Origin: Zerene cesonia | Taxonomy: Eukaryota; Arthropoda; Insecta; Lepidoptera; Pieridae | Assembly: GCF_012273895.1 (NCBI RefSeq) | Contig: NC_052103.1 | Span: forward strand, 3,720,001-3,784,000 | DNA: 64,000 nucleotides | Direction of reading: 5' to 3' | Shown: in pieces, positions 48,795 to 60,942 of the stretch | Layout: the number at the start of each line of letters is the position of its first letter | Position numbering within the stretch: position 1 is the first letter of the stretch | Notes under the pieces: generated by a model | Database searches by the model: none | What the model saw: only the letters and a program-made list of their open reading frames with translations | Told to the model about the DNA's origin: nothing | Made by a program: the position numbers and the translations under genes

Positions 48795-49115
48795 TTTTAT
48801 GCCATTAGATGGAGCTGCTGGGTCGCCTGATGGTAAGTGCTACCACCGCCCATGAACATTTGTAGAGGCGTAAGGTCAAATGCGGACCTTACGCCTCTAG
48901 AAATGTATTACCGACTTTAAATTGGTAAGGGATTAAAAAAAGATGGATGAGAATAAAGGAAAGGACTGGGAGGGCTTTACCCCTCCCAGTCGTTTCAAAA
49001 GGATATGAGCCTCTGCCTCCCCCACTCACCGTACGAAACACATTATTTAACGCGGGTTTTCTGTGGGGGTGTGGTACTTCCCCGGTGCGAGCTGGACCAA
49101 TTCACGAATTGGTCG
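48795..49115. repeat. Interspersed repeat, family E, with two clear hairpins
   Basis: TGGTAAGTGCTACCACCGCC, CATGAACATTTGTAGAGGC, GAGCTGGACCAATTC. It contains a perfect 15-bp inverted repeat (48863-48877 with 48885-48899) and a perfect 11-bp one (48964-48974 with 48981-48991). Confidence 0.75.
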
Positions 49116-49863
49116 ACCCCTTCTTTATTTTATTGACAATTCTTTGATTAGGCATTATACTATTTATTTATCAGTTACAAAATCGCTTTTGCGACGTGGA
49201 AGAAAAACAAACAAATAAACAAGACTCGCCATACTCCTCATACAGGTGTTCCGTCGTAGCCATTTTGTTATTCTGGGTATATTTTCGTTTCGTTCGTTTG
49301 AAGTTTTTAATCTGTGATAACTGTTTAAGCATTCGTTTCAATTAAATTATGTAGAGGGCAATTACGATCAGCATTAAATAGCCAAGGTCAATATTGTTTT
49401 CATTTGTATATAGATTGGGAATAAGCGTTGCAAATGAAACTATATTACTAGCTTAAACATAAAAAAGCTTTTGTGAAGCTTTCTTCTTCTTAGGAGGTCT
49501 TATCAGTTATTGTTTTACACCATAATCACTTCTCACATCAAACACATGTTTTATTTGTTCTGTGTGGTATATTCAGTGCATTGTCATTTTACTTTAGAAA
49601 TCGGACACACGTTTCTTATACTTTACGGCTCAAATTTTATTTCAGACATATACATAGGTATACACAATGTTGTTTAGTTATCTGCTAAAGAAGCTTTTAT
49701 TATCAAAGACGTAAAACGATACCTATTTATATTACTATTTTGGCCTTTTATTAAATAGTATAGGTGCTACAAGAAATAACAACAAATGAATTTTTTATTT
49801 ATAGAAATTTAATAATTCATAGTAGAAACAACGAAATAGTTTCAAAAGCATGTCGTTAAAAAT

Positions 49864-52599
49864 TTATTTGGCGACATAATATCTCTTCGCGGTGCCGGGC
49901 CAGCAGGTGCCAGTGATCGTCTGTAAAATATAAATTCTTAATGAATATCCACGAATTAACACAAAATTGCCGATTCATCCTATTAATTAATTTATCAGTT
50001 TATTGTTACGATAAGGCCGCATTTTTGCACGTAATTGCGTTAAGTGTTCGTGTTCTCTTGTTTTGGTGCATATAAAGAGTTATCAATCAATCAATCAATC
50101 AATCAATCAACTCATTCTCATTCAGTAAAAACAATACGTGTTAAAACAGTTTGTAATGATGGCTTAAGTAAGTAGAAATCAATGAAAAGATATGTATATC
50201 TTTCGTGAAATTTAAATACTCAATTTTTTATGTATGATTTGATCGGATGTCTATAATTAATATTATTGGTGTTATTATGTTGATTTTCAAGTGTACTAAC
50301 GAGGGTGGTTAAATTATGACGAATGAATCCTACTAATATTATAAATGCGAAAGTTTGTAAGGATGTGTGTGTGTGTTTGTTGCTCTTTCACGCAAAAACT
50401 ACTAAATTGATTGCAATGAAATTTGGTACGTAGACAACTGGACAACTGGAATAATTAATACATATGCAAGCCAAATTTCAGCTCGATCTGTCCAGTGGTT
50501 TGGGCTTTGCGTTGATAGATTACTATGTTAGTCAATCAGTCAACTTTTAGTTTTGATATAAATAAAGATTGTGTGAGCTTACCACTTCGAGTTTATCAGG
50601 ATAATATTCTCTTACAAATGTAATGATATCACCATCTTCGAACTTCTGCACTTGTGTAACCTTATTACCTTCTACGGTAAAAATCGTCTTAGTCTGAAAA
50701 AAATCGTGATATTAGACCTCTGAAGTTATTTTTTTAAAATAATATTTTCGTTTCAGCGTTTATAAATGTATATTTATTTACTTTGTGTAAAACCTGAATG
50801 AAAACGCTAACGAAATAGATTTTGTTGCTATTTTGACTGCGTTCAGAAAAAAATATTTCCTAAAGTTTTATACATTAGGAAAAATGCACGTGAAACCAAC
50901 ATTCAAATGAAGTACACTTCCTTACACATTAAATTAAATTCCGAGGACTGGCGATATTGTATGAGATATAATAATAAATCCTATAAAACAAGACGCTATA
51001 TAAGCATCTGCTGTGGTTGACTCACAGTAACTGTATGTGTAGATGACATCATTAAAGCCTTATCTAATTTATCGTAATTAGGTACTATTACAGATAAATT
51101 AAAAAACAAATCAATTAATTTATCTCTTCGTCTGTTCTTTACACAATAAGTGAGAGTTTAAACAATTGTACGAAATAAGCGATGTATTTTTACAAATTAA
51201 ATATTACTCACAGCACCCTTGGGGCCACCAGTATCTTCGAACTCGATGCCGTTTTTAAAATTCGCAATTACAGTCCTTTGATCATTAAAAATGGTTGTGA
51301 GAATGTAATCGTCTCCATTTTTTTGTAATGTTTGTTTCGTTTTGCTTTTAAGAATCATATTGGCTAAATCATCTGGAATTTCTGAAAATCATAAAAAGTA
51401 TAAATATTTATAAGCATAATAAATCATAGTTAAATCTGTCTCACTAATGGCTGTTTTTAAGATTTCATAGCTAAATGGAAAATATCGATTAAATTTATAA
51501 TTTTCAAGCTCAAGAGTTTATTGTTTGTTTGTTTGAACGTACCAATATCAGGAACTACTGGTCCGATTTTAAAAATTTCTTTCAGTGTTAGATAGCCCAT
51601 TTATTAAGGAAGGCTATATATGTACCGCGGGCGAAGCCGGAGCGGGCCGCTAGTGTAATAATATAATATCAAGTCTTAACAAAACTAACATGCTATGTAG
51701 TTAGAACACATGAGAACTATTAACCTATATAACTTATAATAGTCAAATAAATCTAATGATGTTTATTGTCTATTGATGAAAGAATTTTCGAAATTATTTT
51801 TTGAAATTATCGAGTCAACAGCATACGATGAAATCCTAAAACTTCTCTTTACAATGTGAGTGCAGATCAAACACATAAAGCATAATAGTAAAAATAAAGA
51901 TAACAAAAAACAAAAAATATCGAAAATAATAAGTATCATAATTTCAGAAAAAAATATTCTTCTTGTAATAAGGGGACAACCATTCATTATTTGGGGCATT
52001 TGAAGAGCGGAGGGGGATTGAGATGACTCACTTCATCTCATTTTTACTAAAATATAGTAGACTAGATTATATCGCTTTCATCTTCATATTTCAACTCCTT
52101 GTACCATTTTTTTTTCGAGATAAAAATTATCCTATGTCGTTTCTCATGTTCAGTTCTACCTTCATACCAAAATACAAAAAAATTGGTGGTTCAGTGGTTT
52201 AGGCGTGAAAGCGTAACAGACTGACAGACAGGCAGACAGAGTTACTTTCGCACTTATAATATTAAGTAGAGATACTAGTTATAAAGCCTTATATAAAAGT
52301 ACAGAATTTTGTTTTTATTTTACACTAACACTACAAAAATTAAAATATCTCAAACAGATTGGGAGACGTGGAGAGAAGTATGAATTAGTTCTCACCAAAT
52401 CTCACCACACAGGAAAGGGGTTAAAAAGGTTTCGCATGATATTTGGTTAACATATACAAATAAATTTATGAACACTCTTTATATCTAAAAATAATACTTA
52501 ACCTGAAAAAATATTGAATAAATACTTACTTAGACTTTTGACAAATTCTTCAAAATTTTCGGTTCTATCCACAATGTAGGTTTTTCCAACGTACGCCAT
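49864..52599 (-). CDS. Cytosolic fatty-acid-binding protein, FABP D
   Basis: Four exons: 52530-52599, 51212-51381, 50583-50693, 49864-49920 (408 nt, 135 aa). Start MAYVGKTYIVDRTENFEEFV; LQKNGDDYIL; FKNGIEFEDTGGPKGA; TVEGNKVTQVQKFEDGD; FVREY; end GTCWPGTAKRYYVAK. Pocket Arg and Arg/Tyr residues are present. Closest to FABP E (shared TLxKNGDDY, REYYPDKL). Intron 3 contains a family A repeat (50327-50525) and intron 1 a family C repeat (51520-51653). The 3' flank at 49740-49863 resembles that of FABP E (57290-57414), so duplication included downstream sequence. The GATA-type box is 141 bp upstream. Ligand unknown. Confidence 0.93.
50327..50525 (+). repeat. Helitron-like repeat, family A, in FABP D intron 3
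   Basis: TCCTACTAATATTATAAATG, GCGAAAGTTTGTAAGGATG, CACGCAAAAACTACTAAATT. The 3' end has diverged. Confidence 0.6.
51520..51653 (-). repeat. Helitron-like repeat, family C, in FABP D intron 1
   Basis: TTGTTTGTTTGTTTGAACGT, AACTACTGGTCCGATTTTAA, TAGCCCATTTATTAAGGAAG, GGGCGAAGCCGGAGCGGGCC, GCTAG. Inverted relative to 9118-9294. Confidence 0.6.
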
Positions 52600-52739
52600 T
52601 GCAATTAATCGATACTCTTCACAAGAGAATCTCAAGAGAAATTAAGAGGTGTACTTATTCCACTCTCTTATGTTGCAACAGGTGTAATTTCAGTAACTTC
52701 TTGAGTATATATAAAAAATCTTTTATCATAATATGTTGT

Positions 52740-52749
52740 TTTATCACTT
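52740..52749 (-). promoter_or_regulatory. GATA-type box upstream of FABP D
   Basis: TTTATCACTT, 141 bp upstream of the ATG, followed by TCACTCAAGATAA, which is also near-shared with FABP E. A TATATATA stretch lies between box and ATG (near 52706-52712). Confidence 0.5.
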
Positions 52750-52939
52750 CTTCACTCAAGATAATTTCTGTAATCGAACATTATTACAAACAGATCACCA
52801 ATCATAATCACTGCTATGACACGATCCTAAAAGCTATTTATATTTTTCAGAAATAACTATCAAAATTAGACAAATTCAGGATTTGTTTACTCCACTTTTG
52901 TTTATTTGTTTACATAAGTATTTGCACATAAAATTTTAG

Positions 52940-53115
52940 TGGCAAGCCTTTCTAGATGGTAAGTCCTACCACCGCCCATGAATATAACGACCTTACGCCT
53001 TTACAAATGATTTACTCACTTTAAATGGACAAGGTAAAGAAAGAATTGCTGAGAGGAACAAAGGAAAGGACTGGGAAGGGTAACGAAAGGAATAAGGGCC
53101 TCCGTTCATTTCCTT
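52940..53115. repeat. Interspersed repeat, family E, partial
   Basis: TGGTAAGTCCTACCACCGCC, GACCTTACGCCTTTACAAAT, GAAAGGACTGGGAAGGGTAA, AGGGCCTCCG. Truncated at the right. Confidence 0.65.
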
Positions 53116-54520
53116 GAGGGTGTCTCTTATAAATTGTATTTATCGATGACATCTAACACACATATAGATACTACACTTACATTACATAACAAATTAAATA
53201 AATTACTGTATAAGCTGACAAGAGGCACAGCATAGTGTTGAGGGCTATTTTATAGTTCTCTATCGTTATAAACAGGTCTCCTGGTGAACCATTTTACCCA
53301 TTAGTATTTAGTACTCACCAGTAGTCTATAATGTTGTGTTATGTTACTGATCTAGAAACTATTTCTTGTGTAAACTCACGATAAGCGTAGGTATGTTATA
53401 AAATATGTTAAAGTTGCTATTATATTTTAATACTAGCTATTGCCCGCGATCTCCTATGCGTGAATTTTAGACGTAAATGTTCGAGAACTGGAATATTATA
53501 TGTCTACAAAAAATTACCCATCAGACATAATTTCTATTTATGTGTAGCTGGACACTTGGAGTTCCTCATCGGGAGTTCCGATTTTGAAATTTTTATAAAT
53601 CAACAAAGCATGCCTTTCAGGTAGTACAATGTTTGCCAAGCTCTCATTGGCTGTTGGAGTTGTATATCATTTTTATTTTATTTATCTGTAACAATTAAGA
53701 TAAAAATTGAAAGCTTTCGTAGGCTCTCTGAACTTATACATTTAATTTTAAATTTATTCTTTTAATTAATTCTATCCAAATCGCCATCGAAACCAGCGAA
53801 GTCGGAAGAATGGCTGTGAGCATTTTTCATTTGAGAAATATAATTATAAATTTATTTGTGTTTATTTGCGTTGGTGTTTGGCGAAAGTTAAAAGTTTGGT
53901 TGTTGGCGAAAGTATTATCATAGTATTATGTTATCTGTGGTACTATCTAATAAAATAAGTTGTATTTAACTCTAACTAATGCTGAAACGTTTAATAATTT
54001 ATACTATTTAAAAAATGTCTGCTAAATTCCATCTTCGCGGAATAGAATCTGTTTGCTTTGTAATAAAAATCCTATATTATTCTTAAAGAATTACGAAGAA
54101 CTAGACGTCCTGTGGTAACATCACCGCTGCTAAACAGTCTAATATTACACGTTTATTACCTACTATTATAATACGTTTTACATTACACGGATTACAAGAC
54201 GTTGTATCTACCATTCTCAAAGATAGCCAGCAATCCATGTAACTTCCATTACTTGAAATTTCGTACGAAGCTTGTTAATAAACTTTTGAGTCAGATCCTA
54301 TCGGAGGTTAACCTAAAGGAGGTGTTTTGTGTGATATTTTTTTTATTCAATTAGCCAAAACAATTAATTTAAAAAAGCGATTAATATATGGGTGAGGAAT
54401 TATAATATTTATGAGTCATCATCATCATTAGCAGTCCGTGTAGTGAGTAAATTAATCAAAATTATATTTATCGCCATATTAAGATATGAGATAAATATAT
54501 TTAAAATAGGATGAGGTAAT

Positions 54521-54607
54521 ATTTATGAGTCACATCGTCATCCCCAGCCCATATATGTTCCCAGTGCAAGTTTACAGGCCTGCCATGAGGGTTCATATCC
54601 GGTTTAT
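54521..54607 (-). mobile_element. tRNA-derived SINE fragment, inverted
   Basis: CATCGTCATCCCCAGCCCAT, ATATGTTCCCAGTGCAAG, AGGGTTCATATCCGG: complement of the SINE 3' end at 11095-11397. Confidence 0.6.
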
Positions 54608-54804
54608 TAAATCAAACACCCACCTGGCTGCAAAACCTAGAAATTCTGTAAAAGACTCGCGTAAAGCTCGCTAATCTCAATCTAAGTTCGGTCGTGTTTG
54701 AGTATTACTATCACTTCACGGTTGGAGAAAATAGATGCCTTGGCTTTAGATTCAAAAGAAAGATATGTCAAACGTATAATCAACAATCATTTCTTAGAAA
54801 TTAA

Positions 54805-54930
54805 AGACTTTTAAGCGGATTTGAAACGCGATTTATTCATTATATTATTAATCCGACGTTTCGAACAATTTACAGCGAGCGTGGTCACGGAGAGACTGAC
54901 CACGGAGCGTGACCACGCTCACTGTAAAGT
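54805..54930. repeat. Interspersed repeat, family G
   Basis: GATTTGAAACGCGATTTATT, AATCCGACGTTTCGAACAAT, GTGGTCACGGAGAGACTGAC. The GTGACCACGCTC end is present in both orientations within about 60 bp, forming an inverted pair. Confidence 0.5.
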
Positions 54931-55811
54931 AATTGATTAATCAATCAATCAATCCCGTGACGAGATGGCGTGCAGGCGGTGTTCTATAGGTTACATTTTG
55001 GTGAGTGTGAGACAGGTTAGGTTAGTACAAAATTTATTCATTTACAATATTTATTAATACCCGCTTAATTCGTTATTTGACACAGAATCTATGTAAATTA
55101 TTTCAACTATTACAATATTTTTTTTTTCTAAAGTACTCAGTTCTGGTGAACTTTTATTTTAAAAACAAAATTGGGGCTAGTGCCTATTTTGTTTTCTTAA
55201 AATTAATATCTTCATTAACGACGATTTTTAGGTATATAATTTATTTAAAGAAATGTACATATTTAATTTATATACAATAAAGATATTTTATTTTAAACTG
55301 TTTTTTTTAATACGTCAGAAAGGTTTAGAATCTAAAAAAGACATATAAAAACTAAATACATGTATTAAACTAGATTTTTAGCTTTCAGTATAAAAATATA
55401 CACTTCGGAGCCAAAAAATTTATAGGTGAATTATTTAATTAATGGGTAATGTATAAAAAACGAATTGGAAAATGAGGTTCATTAACTATAATATAAATTT
55501 AAAATAGAAATTATCAATAATGGTCCATACATTTGCCGCACGATAAAATATTGTATTCAATCGTTAGCTAATTAAATTTGTGATTAATTAAAATGCTTAT
55601 GTATACAACAAAAACAAATTTAAATTTCCAATCAAGTCATCCATTTCTTATTTTGATTATCTGTAACAAGGCAACAGATATAATCAGATATTATGTTATC
55701 AACAATTAATCATAACGTTTTTAATCGAGCGCATCGTAACCATCCCTTTAATGATAATTTTTATGTGCTGAGAGAAAAATTTATAGGTCTATATATATAA
55801 GGGCTCCGACG

Positions 55812-55945
55812 TCTTTTTTTTGAGTGGGGAAACCATACATAGTTACACACGGCTGCCGGGGGAAAGGAGCCGTGGGTTATGTCGGATGCCTACCGACTAA
55901 AAAAACCCTACTGTGTTCCGTTGAGCCGCTTAGTGAACGTCCACG
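55812..55945 (+). repeat. Interspersed repeat, family H
   Basis: GAGTGGGGAAACCATACATA, GAGCCGTGGGTTATGTCGGA, CTGTGTTCCGTTGAGCCGC. Same family as 35764-35905. Confidence 0.6.
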
Positions 55946-57414
55946 TCCCTGATGTATTGTGGAATGTTACAATATAACCAAATGACAACAATTTCAACAA
56001 ATCCAAAACGAATGTTCGGTGTGTACAAATTATAGAATTATACGAACGAAATAAATCGATAGATCTTTACATATCATGGTAAGTTTATTAGCGGCAGTTT
56101 TTGTTACACTTGTATAAGTCCGAGCTGACTTATTCCTAATATTATTTTAGTATGGTGTCTATTGGAGTATCGCACGGTGGCGTGTTGTTTGCACTTCTCT
56201 ATGCCATATTTACATATGCATTACCAGTTATATACATACATAAGAGGCTTAAAACTTCATACTTCATTATGTGTGAACAGATGATCATCAAATTCGTACC
56301 TAGATTTTTCACTCGCTTGTACTGTGTTTGTTATTTTCGGTGTCTCTTAGAGACACTTTTGAAGAATTCAAATCAAGCCTTGTATAAGTCAATTTATTAT
56401 AATTGTGAGGTAAATTAATCAATCTAAGCGCTCGATTTACCCTCCGGACTGGGGAGTACGTCGAAATCTTTTTAGTGAGTACAACTGACTGCGATTGTTG
56501 TAACGGGTCGACTTAGTCATTTGCAGATAAACTGAATAAACAATGCGCTCTATTATTTATGTGTTCAAAAGTATGCATAGTACGGCACCAAAAAGAAAAC
56601 TATGCAGCATAAATTCAAGAAATAAATGAGCACCAAGTTAGTAAACAGAAAATAGTCAATATAAATTAAAATATAACTCTTGTTTTTGTTTAATCATTAT
56701 CAACTGTTTCTTAACTAAAAATATGACATTTTAAATTGAATGTAGAATAATTTACACATACTAATTTGATATCATTTACGATAAAATTAAGCTTAAGATT
56801 TAACTTGGCTAGGTTTTATCTTAACACAACGTTAAAAATCTATTAGCCGAATCTGAATTATTAGTGAAAACTGGTAAAGAGAAATCTCAACATAATTTCG
56901 TCGTAAGTGATATTTAATTAGGAAATTTAAATGAAAACCGGTCTAAATTTTATATTCTACGTTAATTTTTTAATTTGCTTTATATAAAACCTTCCAATTA
57001 CCAAATATGAGTAGATTTAAATTTTTTTCTTTGCCCGAAAACATCCTGGCAGAAATTAAATTTGTAATTAGTAACATTAATTTAAAATATAATCGAGGAT
57101 ACTATAGAATCTTTTATCTTATTTCATTGCTGTGTTCTTTCATTTCATGTATCATTGTACCTACTTGCGAGGTATGTGAACACTTTATAAGTTGGTCGTT
57201 GTTTTATATAATATCTACTCGTATGCCAAAAGAAGTACACATAGTTTTCTAAAATGAAATAAACTGTTTATAGTGTAACGCGCGGCCCTTTGGGCCCTTT
57301 ATTGAATGGTATAGGTACTAAAAAGAATACAACCAATATTATATACAGCAATTTAATAATTAGTAATAGGTACAAATAATTTTTTTTAAAATGGAGAACA
57401 TGTTGTTAAATAAT

Positions 57415-59354
57415 TTATTGGGCGACGTAAAACCTCTTGGCGGTGCCGGGCCAGAAGTTGGCGGTGATCGTCTGTAAAATATTATTGGTCTGTTAATATA
57501 CACGAATTAACACAAAATTACCGATCCATTCTATAAATTGATATATCAAATCAAATCAAATGTATGTGGTTGTCGAGCACGCTTCGGCACGAATTGGACC
57601 AGCTCGCACCGGGGAAGTACCACAAATATTCAATCTAATTTCTTTATTGTATATTTTAACATAAATAAATTAAAACTGAAAATGGTGTTATGACGTCATA
57701 TATACGGTAGATTAAAGATGTGCCCTTTGCCAAATGTTCTAAATCTAAACAAGCATAGGAAAAAATGTATTCCCATGAAGCACGGCGTTTATGTAATTTT
57801 AACATAATAACAAATCATTGTTAACTCAAAAAGTTAAATGAAATCCTCAATATATTAAAAAGCAAAAAATTTAGGTACACTTTAATTTATTTTTAATTAA
57901 ATGTAAAAAGAAATGCTCTTAAAATTTGAAATGTTGTAAATTCTGACGAAGTTTTATTTTATAAAAAAATTATATAAACTTACCGCAACGAGTTTATCAG
58001 GGTAATATTCTCTTACATATGTAATGATATTACCATCTTCGAATTTTTGCACCTGTGTTAACTTATCGCCTTCTATGGTATAAGTCGTCTTAGCCTGAAA
58101 ATATAGTCTTCATGTTAGACCCCAGAAGCAATTTGTTTTAAATAATTATAGCTGAAAGTACTTTTCTCTTCAGCATTCATAAATATTGTTGAAATTTAAG
58201 TACACCTATGTACTATAATATATTTACTCAGTGAAATCCCGAATTAATATAATTAAATACTAAATGATAAATAGTAAATAGTTATTAAGAAAAAGCATTT
58301 TCTAAATATATTACTACAATACATTAGGAAATCTTCAAATTAAATACATCTATATATTAATTACTTATAATTATTAGTTAGCACATTAACTTACACTACG
58401 AACCCTGGCTAACCCGTACAAGATAAATCAAATATCGATGCATCTTTTTCAAACTTGTACAAAATAAGCTATATATCTTACTATATAATAATAAGTCGGG
58501 TTTTCCTTCCTGACGCTATAACTCCAAAACGCACGAACCGTTTTCCACGGTTTTGCATTCGTTGGAAAGGTCTCGGGCTCCGTGAGGTTTATAGCAAAGA
58601 AAATTCAGGAAAAATTTCAACACAAAAGCGGGAAAAACGAAGCCATCTGGTGGCGAAACGGAGTTCGCCGGGTTTGCTAGTTTTTATATAATACTTCTAG
58701 TATAGGATAATGTTATCTGTGATTATACTCACCATACCCTTGGGACCAACTTTTTCGTCAATCTCGACGCCGCTTTTAAAATTCGCAACCACAGTCCTTT
58801 CATCATTATAAACCGATGTCAGAACGTAGTCGTCTCCATTTTTTTCTAATGTTTGTTTCGTTTTGCTTTTAATAATCAAATTGGTTAAGTCTTCTGGAAT
58901 CTCTGAAAATCGTAGAAAGTGTAAATAGTTTAAAAATAAAAATAATAAAATACAATTTCATGTTCTATCAAAAATAACTATCTATGAAGTTAAAATATTT
59001 TTATTAATAGCTATATAGTTTATTTTAGACAACGCTATGTTGTTCTGTATAGTTTGGCAGAATAAATTATCTCAACCGTAAGTATATATTATTGCAATGA
59101 GCTGAATTCTACATCATGTTATAAGATTTGCGATATATGAAACATCTCCCAATGCTTTAAATAACATGATCTATTCAATAACCCCCACTTTCAATAGAAC
59201 CGTGAATATAGGGTTAAAATTTTTTCGTCCAAAAATAGTTACTTAAACTCAACCCAAAAATGTATGTATTTGATAAATACTTACTTAGACTTCTGACGAA
59301 CTCGTCAAAGTTTTCTGTTCGGTCTACGATATAGGTTTTGCCAACGTAAGCCAT
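57415..59354 (-). CDS. Cytosolic fatty-acid-binding protein, FABP E
   Basis: Four exons: 59285-59354, 58733-58902, 57984-58094, 57415-57471 (408 nt, 135 aa). Start MAYVGKTYIVDRTENFDEFV; TLEKNGDDYVL; FKSGVEIDEKVGPKGM; TIEGDKLTQVQKFEDGN; YVREYYPDKL; end ANFWPGTAKRFYVAQ. Pocket Arg and Arg/Tyr residues are present. It pairs with FABP D in exons 1 and 2, but its last exon is almost the same as in FABP A (ANFWPGTAKRFY), which may reflect gene conversion or retention of the ancestral form. Intron 2 holds a family B Helitron-like element and intron 3 a short family E piece. It is the first gene of the array in transcription order. Confidence 0.93.
57555..57625. repeat. Interspersed repeat, family E, short end piece
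   Basis: GTCGAGCACGCTTCGGCACG and GACCAGCTCGCACCGGGGAA only, in FABP E intron 3. Confidence 0.6.
58476..58680 (+). mobile_element. Short non-autonomous Helitron-like element, family B, copy 3
   Basis: 205 bp from TCTTACTATATAATAATAAG to TTCGCCGGGTTTGCTAG, flanked by A and T. It sits in FABP E intron 2, about 50 bp from the splice donor side of exon 2. Confidence 0.65.
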
Positions 59355-59495
59355 TGCTATGTTTAATATGTAGAATTAACTAAAAGTCTTAAGAGGAATT
59401 AAAAGATGCGCTAATTTCACTGTCTTATATAGCTATAAATGAGGAGTGAGTAACTTATTGTGTATATATGAAAAACTTCTATCGTAATCTGTTGT

Positions 59496-59505
59496 TTTAT
59501 CACTT
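59496..59505 (-). promoter_or_regulatory. GATA-type box upstream of FABP E
   Basis: TTTATCACTT, 142 bp upstream of the ATG, almost the same spacing as in FABP D. A TATATAGCTATAAAT stretch near 59426-59440 lies between box and start. Confidence 0.5.
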
Positions 59506-60942
59506 TTTAACTCAAGATAACTACTGTAATCAAAGAATAATGACAAAAAGATCAAAAATCATAATCACTGCTGTGATACGATTCGAAAGGCTATTAATAT
59601 AATTCTGACATAATTATCAAAATTGGAATAAGGAAGTGTAATACTTTGAGGTTTCAACCGTTTATTTGTATTTAATTTTATTCCTGACAGATACTTTTAC
59701 TACATAGTATAAAGCAAAGTCTCATTTCGCTTCTGCCTCTATGTATGTATCTAATACATGTTTGTATCTATGCTTAGATCTTAAAAGTACAGGTAGGATT
59801 TTTATGGAATTATTTCATCAAGAAGGATGTTTATTTTGTTTAAGAATTTTATTTGAAAGCCGCGGGAAAAAGCTAGTACGTACATAAACGCGAAAATTAG
59901 TAAGGATGTATGAATGTTACCCTTTCATGCAAAATCCTCTTTTGGGATCTGTATAAAATTTGGTTATAGACTATAGAGATAGATTATGATCAATATCTCA
60001 TTATGATCAATATGTAATATTCGATTTGGGATAGATAGTAACCATAAGTTAAGTTTAGTGCTAGACTGATATAAAAAAGTAAAGCGTGAGCTTTCCTTTA
60101 ACAAATGAAACGCATTTTATTTATATGCTTCATTTTACAATAATGAAACAAGCAACACTTATACTAGAAACAACGTAATGAAACGCTCAATGCCTGTACA
60201 AAAAGCAGCCTTATGTTACAAAGCAACAATAGTTAGACAACAAAATAAGAAAGCAAACTATGCTTGAATATGGGAAATCATTGTGTATTCGATTTATTCT
60301 TTAACCAATATCGTTTAATAATGACTTGTTTTGACAATTCTTTTCTCTATCTCTTATTCTCATTTCTAAGCGATAAAATGTGTGAATGTGTGCGTGCGGG
60401 CACATTTCGATATTACACAGTTACAGTATATTCACAGAGCCGATACAGAAGCCGAGACCGCTCATTCATTGATTTTATAAATATGTGTGAGAACATCTTC
60501 ATCAGCTCTTGTAGTCCACATTATAAGATAAATCTAACGTATATACCTGAGTTTTAAAATATTCATGTAAATATTACCCGGAGGATAGGTATTTGTTAAT
60601 TTCTTATAAATTTTAATGTTTGAAATGGTTTAACTCAGAAACTAATAAACGCATGCTAACTTCGTAAAGATTCACAGCTATGTATTACGTTTTATTATTT
60701 GAAATTGTTATAGTTAGATTTCATACATATACATACAAATCTCAAATTACAGTGGCCGATATTCTTTTAGGAGGGCTTTAGATCAACTTAAAAGCCGTTT
60801 TCTATGATGACAATATGATTATTCTGAACCTCCGGCTTTTTCGGTTAAAGGAGTTTTAAATATATTCAGGTATTTAATTCTGTACTTAGAGTGGATTAAT
60901 TATTAAAAATATTTATCTATTATGTAATATTCAATAAGTTTT

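Larger units (their letters stand above)
53116..57414. other. Intergenic region between FABP D and FABP E
   Basis: Contains an inverted SINE piece (54521-54607), a family G repeat (54805-54930), a family H repeat (55812-55945) and a stretch near 53432-53560 with a TE-like opening (ACTAGCTATTGCCCGCG). Small ORFs at 56152-56418 and 57007-57252 have no family signature. 57290-57414 is 3' flank of FABP E. The rest is AT-rich with nothing I recognise. Confidence 0.55.

Noticed and set aside
50089..50110. ATCA repeat, considered as part of a CRISPR-like or satellite array
   Set aside because: Only a short run of a 4-base unit without spacers; a simple microsatellite in a eukaryotic intron.
56152..57252. 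Two ORFs of 88 and 81 aa between FABP D and E
   Set aside because: Hydrophobic, AT-rich translations without recognisable domains, splice context or paralogs in the window. A lineage-specific small protein cannot be excluded but is not supported.
60264..60557. 97-aa ORF near the right end
   Set aside because: Low-complexity AT-rich codons, no motif; likely chance.
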